7,325 nucleotides of DNA from Desulfobacteraceae bacterium. Its GTDB lineage: Bacteria; Desulfobacterota; Desulfobacteria; Desulfobacterales; Desulfobacteraceae. The notes under the pieces were generated by a model. That model was not told the DNA's origin. It searched no databases and was given only the letters and a program-made list of their open reading frames with translations. The first letter of the stretch is position 1; each line of letters starts with the position of its first letter. Positions 1 to 5,066 of this stretch are shown one piece after another. The DNA is taken from NCBI GenBank assembly GCA_015486915.1, contig WFQS01000253.1, forward strand, positions 1 to 7,325, written 5' to 3'. The position numbers and the translations under genes were made by a program.

Positions 1-762
1 CCTACTCTTTCCATTAAATACAATGATATTGATGGATTTATAAAACTCATGGATGCAAAAGGAGACAAAATTGCAGGAATTATTGTTGAACCCGTTGCAG
101 GTAACATGGGAATGGTGATGCCCTGTACGGGTTTTCTTGAAGCGTTAAGAGAGTATTCCATAAAATACGGCAGTATTCTTATATTTGATGAAGTGATGAC
201 AGGATTCAGGGTTGCAAGAGGATCTGCACAGACTCTTTTTGGAATTACGCCTGACCTTACCTGTTTTGGAAAAATCATAGGCGGTGGTCTTCCGGTGGGT
301 GCCTATGGCGGAAGGAAAGATATCATGGATCACGTTGCGCCGGTGGGACCTGTTTACCAGGCAGGAACGCTTTCCGGAAATCCCCTTGCTATGGCAGCAG
401 GTATTGCAACCCTTGAGCAGTTGAATAAAAAAGGATTTTATTCAAGTCTTAATGAAAAGACTGAAAAACTCATAAATGGAATAAAAAGTGCCGCTGAAAA
501 TGCCGGAATAAAAATTTATGCCGATCATGCAGGTTCCATGGCAGGGCTGTTTTTTACAGGTGAAAAGGTTGAAAATTTTGACGATGCAAAAAAAAGTGAT
601 CTTGAAAAATTTTCAGCATACTACAGGGGAATGCTGGAAAAAGGTATCTATCTTGCTCCTTCCCAGTTCGAGGCCCTTTTTGTTTCAGCAGCTCATACCG
701 ATGGAGATATTGATGCCACCATTGAGGCATTTTCTGAAGTTATGCAGGATATTATTGCCTGA
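1..762 (+). CDS. hemL: Glutamate-1-semialdehyde 2,1-aminomutase, C-terminal part (5' end outside window)
   Basis: PLP-dependent enzyme that converts glutamate-1-semialdehyde to 5-aminolevulinate, the last step of the C5 route to tetrapyrroles (haem, sirohaem, corrinoids), in the cytosol. The frame is open from base 1, so 253 codons of a usual ~425-430 are present and the start lies upstream. Family marks seen: EPVAGNMG (from about base 88); the PLP-contacting DEVMTGFR (Asp codon at 187); FGKIIGGGLPVGAYGGR with the Schiff-base lysine codon at 271-273; and GTLSGNPLAMAAG (from about 364). Mid-chain GKIIGGGLPVGAYGG and the absence of class-III aminotransferase variations favour HemL over a general omega-aminotransferase. 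It ends in TGA with no convincing terminator; mpl begins 40 nt later, so read-through into mpl is plausible. Catalytic residues in the visible part are intact. Confidence 0.95.
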   Translation, partial: PTLSIKYNDIDGFIKLMDAKGDKIAGIIVEPVAGNMGMVMPCTGFLEALREYSIKYGSILIFDEVMTGFRVARGSAQTLFGITPDLTCFGKIIGGGLPVGAYGGRKDIMDHVAPVGPVYQAGTLSGNPLAMAAGIATLEQLNKKGFYSSLNEKTEKLINGIKSAAENAGIKIYADHAGSMAGLFFTGEKVENFDDAKKSDLEKFSAYYRGMLEKGIYLAPSQFEALFVSAAHTDGDIDATIEAFSEVMQDIIA

Positions 763-802
763 AACAAACAAGGTGAAAATTTTATTTTAAGGACACAAAT
801 TT

Positions 803-2224
803 ATGAATCCCAAGTTGAATCATATTCCCGGAAATGTAAAAAAAATACATATGATCGCAGCCTGCGGAACGGCAATGGGAGCCCTGGCCTCAATGCTCCA
901 TGATATGGGGTATGATGTAACGGGCTCTGATTATAATATTTATCCGCCCATGAGCGATTTTCTCATGGAAAAGGGAATAAAGCTTTTCAAGGGGTTTGCT
1001 AAAAACAATCTCCATAATAATCCGGACCTTGTGATTGTGGGAAATGCTGTTGTAAAAGACAATCCCGAAGCGGTTGAGATGGTGAAAAAAAAAATCCCTT
1101 TCTGCTCCATGCCCCAGGCCGTTAACCGATTTGCAGCAGCAGATAAAAAAATAATTCTTGTCACAGGCACCCACGGTAAAACCACAACATCTTCCATTAT
1201 TGCTCATATTCTTAATTGCGCAGGGCTTGATCCTTCATTTATGATAGGTGGAATTTTAAAAAATTTTAGCAGCAACTATCGTATTGGCAAAGGTGATTAT
1301 ATTGTGATTGAAGGCGATGAATATGATACTGCATTTTTTGATAAAGGTCCTAAATTCATGCACTATGACCCTTTTATAACAATTATAACAGGTGTTGAAT
1401 TTGACCACGCAGATATTTTTACAGATTTAAATCATGTAAAACAGATCTTTAAAAATTTTATCAAAAAACTGTCAAAGGACAGCCTTGCCATTGTATGCGG
1501 GGATGATGAGAATTTAAAGCAGTTGCTTGATTATAAGAAATGCAGGATGGAAAAATACGGATTATCAACAACCAACCACTGGTCATTTGACAATTTTAAG
1601 GTAAAATCAGGTAAAAGTGTTTTTAACTTAAAGAACCCCGGGGGAAAAAAACTTGAAATTGTAACCCCCATGATGGGAAGGCATAATATTTTAAATATCC
1701 TTGCTGCTGCAGGAGTTGCAGAAGAGATTGGCATATCCGGTGAATACCTTGTAAAAGCTATGGCAACTTTTGCAGGTGTAAAAAGAAGACAGGAGATAAG
1801 GGGAGTAAAAAACGGAATAACGGTGATGGATGATTTTGCCCATCATCCAACTGCAGTAAAAGAAACAATTGCAGCTGTAAGACCTTTTTTCCCTGACGGA
1901 AGGATCATCGCCGTGTTTGAGCCGCGAACCAATTCAAGCATGAGAAATGTTTTTCAAAATATTTACCCGTCCTCTTTTTGTGCAGCTGATCTGGTATGTA
2001 TCCGTAAACCATCCCGTATTGATAAAATTGATAAAAAAGAGAGGATTGCTCCGGAAAAACTTGCTGCAGATATCCGCGCAAAGGGCGTTGATTGTTTTTA
2101 TTTTGAGGATACTGATTCCATTATTGATTTTTTATGTAAACATGCAGAAAAAGGAGATCTTTTGCTTATCATGTCCAATGGAGGATTTGATAATATCCAT
2201 GACCGTTTATTGGAGCGCCTTTAA
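803..2224 (+). CDS. mpl: UDP-N-acetylmuramate:L-Ala-gamma-D-Glu-meso-DAP ligase (murein recycling)
   Basis: ATP-dependent cytosolic ligase that joins recycled tripeptide L-Ala-D-Glu-meso-DAP to UDP-MurNAc, short-cutting MurC, MurD and MurE. The 473-residue length is normal for Mpl. Mur-ligase domains are visible in order: an N-terminal Rossmann part with CGTAMGALA (21-29) and VTGSDYNIYPPMS (39-51); the ATP loop GTHGKTTT (122-129); the metal and substrate segment EGDEYDTAFFDKGPKF (170-185); HNILN (294-298); and the C-terminal DDFAHHPTA (343-351) and EPRTNSSMRNVFQ (373-385). The YPPMS, EYDTAFFDK and EPRTNSSM stretches are the features that separate Mpl from MurC. The start is supported by AAGGA at 789-793, 9 nt upstream. 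The next gene starts 2 nt after the stop, so they are very probably cotranscribed. No missing residues or breaks were seen. Confidence 0.95.
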   Translation: MNPKLNHIPGNVKKIHMIAACGTAMGALASMLHDMGYDVTGSDYNIYPPMSDFLMEKGIKLFKGFAKNNLHNNPDLVIVGNAVVKDNPEAVEMVKKKIPFCSMPQAVNRFAAADKKIILVTGTHGKTTTSSIIAHILNCAGLDPSFMIGGILKNFSSNYRIGKGDYIVIEGDEYDTAFFDKGPKFMHYDPFITIITGVEFDHADIFTDLNHVKQIFKNFIKKLSKDSLAIVCGDDENLKQLLDYKKCRMEKYGLSTTNHWSFDNFKVKSGKSVFNLKNPGGKKLEIVTPMMGRHNILNILAAAGVAEEIGISGEYLVKAMATFAGVKRRQEIRGVKNGITVMDDFAHHPTAVKETIAAVRPFFPDGRIIAVFEPRTNSSMRNVFQNIYPSSFCAADLVCIRKPSRIDKIDKKERIAPEKLAADIRAKGVDCFYFEDTDSIIDFLCKHAEKGDLLLIMSNGGFDNIHDRLLERL

Positions 2225-2226
2225 TT

Positions 2227-2454
2227 ATGAATATGAAAAAAAGAGTTGTTTTCAGGGTTGTTGGGATTGGGACTCTGCACAGTTTCCTCTATCTCTGGCT
2301 TGTACCCTTTGTAATATATCCGAAATTTGGCGATAATGGTTTTAAAATGACTATTGCCGTTGCCGTGCTGATATCCATTGCAGTTCTCGGGACATTGTTT
2401 ATCAGTAAGAAAACAAAGGACAAAGATAATTTTAAACAACCGGATACAAAATAA
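2227..2454 (+). CDS. Small two-helix inner-membrane protein, function unknown
   Basis: I do not recognise a family. The 75-residue product has a short basic N-terminus (MNMKKR), a hydrophobic segment at about 8-31 containing aromatic and Pro residues (LYLWLVPFVIYP), a short polar turn (KFGDNGFK), a second hydrophobic segment at about 41-60 (MTIAVAVLISIAVLGTLFI), and a charged tail (KKTKDKDNFKQPDTK). Positive charges at both ends predict both termini in the cytoplasm. The start lies 2 nt after the mpl stop; GGAG inside the last codons of mpl (2212-2215) could serve as ribosome site, or translation may be coupled. A second in-frame ATG at 2233 is possible. The next gene follows after 14 nt. Tight packing and a plausible membrane topology make it a real gene. 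A role linked to either neighbour is only a guess. Confidence 0.75.
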   Translation: MNMKKRVVFRVVGIGTLHSFLYLWLVPFVIYPKFGDNGFKMTIAVAVLISIAVLGTLFISKKTKDKDNFKQPDTK

Positions 2455-2468
2455 AAGGAAAATTTTAT

Positions 2469-3041
2469 ATGGAAGAAATTGAAAAAAACAAAGAAGCTGG
2501 AAATGATGAAACCAAAAAAGATGAAATCGAAAACAATGAAACCGAAAAAGATGATAAAAGCAGTGCGATTGATGAGACCAGTACACTGGGACCAATAGAT
2601 GAAATAGATAAAATTCAAAAAATAGAATGGGACAGCCGACTCAGTGTTGACATCAAGGAAATTGATGATCTTCAGCAGAAGATGTTTGCCCTTTTAAATG
2701 CCCTGATAGATTTGAAAGACAATAATGCTGAAACAAAAAACTGCACAAACATGATAGCTGAGATCCACGATTACTCAAGATATTTTTTCAGCAGGGAAGA
2801 AGATTATATGAGAAAAAACAGATATCCCGAACTGGATACCCATGCAAGGGAACATCGCCAGTTTATCAAAATGACAATCAACTTCCGAAGACAGGTTGCA
2901 GATGACCGTGATAATTTTACAGATGCACTTATTAAAACAATGCGTGACTGGCTTGTTGATCATATACTTACCTGTGATCTTTTGTATGTACCTTTTCTGA
3001 GAACCAACAGATTTATAAAGGAATGCCGATCAATGGCATAA
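2469..3041 (+). CDS. Hemerythrin-fold protein with acidic N-terminal tail and incomplete diiron ligand set
   Basis: Family assignment rests on the bacteriohemerythrin layout from residue 54: WDSRLSVDIKEID (54-66), a helix with FFSREEDYM (106-114), YPELDTHAREH (119-129) and WLVDHILTCD (161-170). The usual ligands are His in the first helix, HxxxE, HxxxH and HxxxxD. Here E110, H125, H129, H165 and D170 remain, but the first-helix His is Gln69 and the His of HxxxE is Phe106. By the Themiste numbering these two are the terminal ligands of the O2-binding iron, so ordinary reversible O2 binding is doubtful; one iron, another metal or a structural or sensory role is possible. Residues 1-53 are a highly charged, low-complexity Glu/Lys/Asp/Asn tail not found in single-domain bacteriohemerythrins (~130-140 residues). 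No signal peptide. AAGGA at 2455-2459 lies 9 nt before the ATG. Probably cotranscribed with mpl and the small membrane protein. Confidence 0.88.
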   Translation: MEEIEKNKEAGNDETKKDEIENNETEKDDKSSAIDETSTLGPIDEIDKIQKIEWDSRLSVDIKEIDDLQQKMFALLNALIDLKDNNAETKNCTNMIAEIHDYSRYFFSREEDYMRKNRYPELDTHAREHRQFIKMTINFRRQVADDRDNFTDALIKTMRDWLVDHILTCDLLYVPFLRTNRFIKECRSMA

Positions 3042-3178
3042 TCGCAGTGTATAAATACAAGTTTTAAAGAAAAGTATGTGAAAGGACGATATTTCTTATA
3101 ACAGCATGGGGTGTTTTATATGAAGCACCTTCAAAGTGCTTTGAATGATTAGATCAGGCTTTACGCCTACGGCCAAGT
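3042..3178. other. Non-coding spacer after the hemerythrin-like gene
   Basis: No gene of convincing size. It contains a perfect 6-bp hairpin AAGCAC/GTGCTT (3123-3128 with 3136-3141, 7-nt loop) lacking a U-tract, and a smaller AGGC/GCCT hairpin (3156-3159 with 3165-3168). A GGCCAA at 3171-3176 can pair with TTGGCC at 3225-3230 inside the left inverted repeat, enclosing that repeat's two hairpins. The 6-bp hairpin might end the upstream transcript by a non-canonical route, but I would not call it a terminator. Confidence 0.5.
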
Positions 3179-3238
3179 TTTGTCAGAATCTTTGATTCTT
3201 TCAGGCTGTCTGGGAGAATCCAGATTGGCCTCATGGCC
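3179..3238 (+). repeat. Left 60-bp imperfect inverted repeat
   Basis: This is the reverse complement of 3605-3664 with 9 mismatches (7 transitions, 2 transversions) and no gaps. It begins TTTGTCAG and ends ATGGCC. Internal hairpins are AGAATC-TTT-GATTCT (3185-3199) and TCTGG-GAGAAT-CCAGA (3209-3224), the latter flanked by AGGC/GCCT. The end carries GGCC-TCAT-GGCC (3227-3238), whose first GGCC can alternatively pair upstream at 3171-3174. Such nested hairpins are more typical of structured repeats than of plain transposon ends. Confidence 0.85.
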
Positions 3239-3294
3239 GTTCTAAAAAACTCTTATTGAAATCCATGTGTTTATTTTTTTGAATAATCTATTTT

Positions 3295-3299
3295 GGGAG
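3295..3299 (+). promoter_or_regulatory. Shine-Dalgarno GGGAG fixing the start of the small basic-protein gene
   Basis: GGGAG lies 9 nt before the ATG at 3309. An in-frame GTG at 3267 has only T-rich sequence before it, so the ATG is preferred. Confidence 0.65.
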
Positions 3300-3308
3300 A
3301 CGACAAGA

Positions 3309-3560
3309 ATGTTATGGGAAATCATCAAACTGCCAGCAAAAGCTATAATACTCTCTGTAATAAATGAGGGTGTTGAATCAGTCATGGCACCGCACAGTCT
3401 GCCTTTAAAAAAAAGACAGAGTAAAAAACGATTGGAATTCAGAAAAGACAGGCGTAAACGCAGGTTTGACAGGAGAAAATGTGTAAGGGACGGAATTGTG
3501 GTATCTCTTTCAACCCTGAATAACAGGCGGACAAGAAGAGACAGAAGACGGGTAAAATAA
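3309..3560 (+). CDS. Small Arg/Lys-rich protein inside inverted repeats, function unknown
   Basis: I do not recognise a family. The 83-residue product has two parts. Residues 1-33 are mildly hydrophobic and probably helical (LWEIIKLPAKAIILSVINEG then VESVMAPHSLP). Residues 34-83 contain about 25 Arg or Lys in 50, organised around DRR-type units (KDRRKRRFDRRK, then NRRTRRDRRR) with a hydrophobic break, DGIVVSLSTLN. The Arg codons are mixed (aga, agg, cgt, cgc, cgg), so this is not a simple nucleotide repeat and the protein reading frame appears selected. The charge suggests binding to RNA, DNA or acidic surfaces, which is inference only. A GGGAG ribosome site sits 9 nt upstream of ATG; the alternative GTG at 3267 would add 14 residues. 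It is the only gene between the two inverted repeats and reads in the same direction as its neighbours. Confidence 0.65.
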   Translation: MLWEIIKLPAKAIILSVINEGVESVMAPHSLPLKKRQSKKRLEFRKDRRKRRFDRRKCVRDGIVVSLSTLNNRRTRRDRRRVK

Positions 3561-3604
3561 GGTGTCATCCATGTGTCTTGAAATTAAAATTAAGCTTCTA
3601 TAAT

Positions 3605-3664
3605 GGCCATGAGACCGATCTGGATTCTCTCGGGCAGCCTCTAAGAATTAAAAATTCTGACAAA
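3605..3664 (-). repeat. Right 60-bp imperfect inverted repeat
   Basis: Partner of 3179-3238 in opposite orientation, 51/60 identical. The small hairpin is kept as AGAATT-AAA-AATTCT (3644-3658): the last stem pair is T-A where the left copy has C-G, a paired change that preserves the stem. The second hairpin of the left copy is lost, but CCGA/TCGG can pair instead. In a + strand transcript 5 of the 9 mismatches between the two copies become G-U wobbles. Confidence 0.85.
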
Positions 3665-3782
3665 TATTAGGAACTCTTATTCCAAAAGGAATTTTACAGG
3701 AGTTACATATAAAAAGATTATTTACATATATCCATGTATGAAAATTTGTTTTTTTGCATGGCAGAATACAGGAATATTTTAA
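3665..3782. other. Spacer upstream of murA, probable promoter region
   Basis: AT-rich and without a gene. A weak sigma70-like pair TTTACA (3693-3698) and GATTAT (3716-3721), spacer 17 nt, is the best promoter candidate, matching only 4 of 6 at the -10. AGGA at 3770-3773 is the murA ribosome site, 9 nt before the ATG. Confidence 0.3.
3679..3695 (+). terminator. Weak hairpin with short T-tract between the cassette and murA
   Basis: ATTCC and GGAAT (3679-3683 with 3688-3692) form a 5-bp stem with an AAAA loop, followed by only about four T. It could mark the end of the small basic-protein transcript, but the stem is short and overlaps the candidate murA promoter. Confidence 0.2.
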
Positions 3783-5039
3783 ATGGATCAAATTGAAGTT
3801 AAAGGCGGGAAAAAACTCAAGGGTGAAGTTGTGGTGAGCGGGGCAAAGAATGCAGCACTTCCATTGCTTGCTTCATCTATTCTTGTTGATGGTGAAACTG
3901 TGTTTCACAATGTTCCCGATCTAATGGATATAAAAAGTATAAAATTTTTGCTTGAAGATCTGGGTGCAAAGTGTTCTACGGAAAAAGACTGCGTTAAAAT
4001 TGACGGAAGCGGTATAAATAAAATTGAAGCCCAATATGATCTTGTTAGAAAAATGCGTGCTTCTATTCTGGTTTTAGGCCCTTTGATCGCAAAATTCGGC
4101 CATGCAAGGGTTTCTCTTCCAGGCGGATGCGCTATAGGAGCAAGGCCCGTCAATATGCATCTGACAGGACTTGAAGCCCTTGGCGCAAAAGTTTCCATTG
4201 ATCATGGTTATATTGAAGCAAAGGCTGGCAGATTAAAGGGAAATGAAATATATTTTGATGTCCCAACGGTTACTGGAACTGAAAATTTGATGATGGCTGC
4301 AAGCATTGCACAGGGAACAACTATTTTAAGAAACTCTGCTAGGGAACCTGAGGTTGTGGCACTTGCCGACACCTTGAATGCCATGGGTGCTGATATAAGT
4401 GGTGCAGGTACCGCATTAATTAAAATTAACGGCGTCAGTGCTTTAAAACCTGCTGAAGTTTCTGTTATTCCGGACAGGATTGAGGCAGGTACTTTTATGG
4501 TCGCAGCTGCTGCCACGGGTGGAGATGTTATCATCAAAGGATGCGAGCCTGAGAATATGGGCGGTATCATAAACAAACTGAGGCAGACAGGGACCATTGT
4601 TGAAATTTCAGATAATGATATAAACGTCAGGGCAGGAAAAAAAATCGTAAGTACAGATATAAAAACACTTCCATATCCCGGGTTCCCAACTGACATGCAG
4701 GCCCAGTTTATGGTTTTAATGTCCATTGCCGAAGGAAACAGCGTAATACATGAAACCATATTTGAAAACAGATTTATCCATGTTAATGAGCTGCTGAGAA
4801 TGGGAGCTGATATCTCAATTTCAGGGGGAAGATATGCAAATGTAAGGGGAGTTAAAAACCTTTCAGGGGCTCCTGTTATGGCTTCGGATTTACGGGCAAG
4901 TGCATCCCTTGTTATAGCAGGTCTTGTTGCAAAGGGAACAACTACAATAAGCAGGGTATATCATATTGACCGCGGATATGAGTCAATTGAAAAGAAATTT
5001 TCAAATATTGGTGCTGACATAAAACGTATCAAAGTATAG
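3783..5039 (+). CDS. murA: UDP-N-acetylglucosamine 1-carboxyvinyltransferase
   Basis: Cytosolic enzyme that transfers enolpyruvate from PEP to UDP-GlcNAc, the first committed step of peptidoglycan synthesis and the fosfomycin target. The 418-residue length is standard. Visible marks: SGAKNAALPLLA (19-30) with substrate-contacting Lys22 and Asn23; Arg92 in KMRAS; PGGCAIGARP (113-122) with the catalytic, fosfomycin-reactive Cys116 (Cys, not the Asp of naturally resistant MurA); FPTDMQAQ (301-308) with catalytic Asp304; DLRASA with Arg371; and DRGYE with Arg397. The two-domain inside-out barrel repeats appear complete. The start is supported by AGGA 9 nt upstream. It ends in TAG at 5037-5039, and comEC continues in the same frame with no terminator between, so they are probably cotranscribed. 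Confidence 0.97.
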   Translation: MDQIEVKGGKKLKGEVVVSGAKNAALPLLASSILVDGETVFHNVPDLMDIKSIKFLLEDLGAKCSTEKDCVKIDGSGINKIEAQYDLVRKMRASILVLGPLIAKFGHARVSLPGGCAIGARPVNMHLTGLEALGAKVSIDHGYIEAKAGRLKGNEIYFDVPTVTGTENLMMAASIAQGTTILRNSAREPEVVALADTLNAMGADISGAGTALIKINGVSALKPAEVSVIPDRIEAGTFMVAAAATGGDVIIKGCEPENMGGIINKLRQTGTIVEISDNDINVRAGKKIVSTDIKTLPYPGFPTDMQAQFMVLMSIAEGNSVIHETIFENRFIHVNELLRMGADISISGGRYANVRGVKNLSGAPVMASDLRASASLVIAGLVAKGTTTISRVYHIDRGYESIEKKFSNIGADIKRIKV

Positions 5040-5054
5040 ATTTCTAAAAATAAC

Positions 5055-5059
5055 GGGAG
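5055..5059 (+). promoter_or_regulatory. Shine-Dalgarno GGGAG before the ATT start of comEC
   Basis: GGGAG is 7 nt upstream of ATT at 5067, ideal spacing for a start codon there. It is the main reason to place the comEC start at this rare codon. Confidence 0.55.
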
Positions 5060-5066
5060 AAACCGG

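Larger units (their letters stand above)
3179..3664. mobile_element. Repeat-bracketed 486-bp cassette (MITE-like or unknown element)
   Basis: Two 60-bp inverted repeats, 51/60 identical without gaps, form the ends; between them are 366 bp carrying one small basic-protein gene. There is no transposase, integrase or recombinase motif, and I could not find a clear target-site duplication, so autonomous mobility is not supported. The unit could be a non-autonomous element moved in trans, a gene pair of structured RNA ends, or an old invertible segment. The sequence breaks the otherwise compact gene order between the mpl unit and murA. The symmetry is seen directly; the element interpretation is inferred. 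Confidence 0.4.

Noticed and set aside
1947..2336. 129-codon + frame overlapping the end of mpl and the small membrane gene
   Set aside because: Overlaps two better-supported frames and has no ribosome site or recognisable motif.
2221..2618. Overlapping - strand open frames opposite the small membrane gene and the hemerythrin-like N-terminus
   Set aside because: They are Phe/His-rich complements of the Lys/Glu-rich tail codons; composition explains the openness.
3120..3152. Ten-codon leader-like frame across the AAGCAC/GTGCTT hairpin
   Set aside because: No amino-acid run that would suggest attenuation, no clear ribosome site, and no nearby regulated gene; such frames arise by chance.
3256..3287. 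Promoter for the small gene (TTGAAA with GAATAAT-like -10)
   Set aside because: Spacing is about 20 nt and the -10 is poor in a T-rich background.
3042..3782. tRNA, CRISPR array or att site in the spacer region
   Set aside because: No cloverleaf, no evenly spaced direct repeats and no integrase; the only strong symmetry is the single inverted pair.
4208..4759. 183-codon open frame on the - strand
   Set aside because: It lies wholly antisense to murA, whose protein is unmistakable, and its translation is an Ile/Ser/Pro-rich shadow with no family feature.
5037..5039. Amber TAG read as pyrrolysine or suppressed to make a MurA-ComEC fusion
   Set aside because: MurA ends at its normal length and ComEC has its own ribosome site; fusion has no functional precedent known to me.
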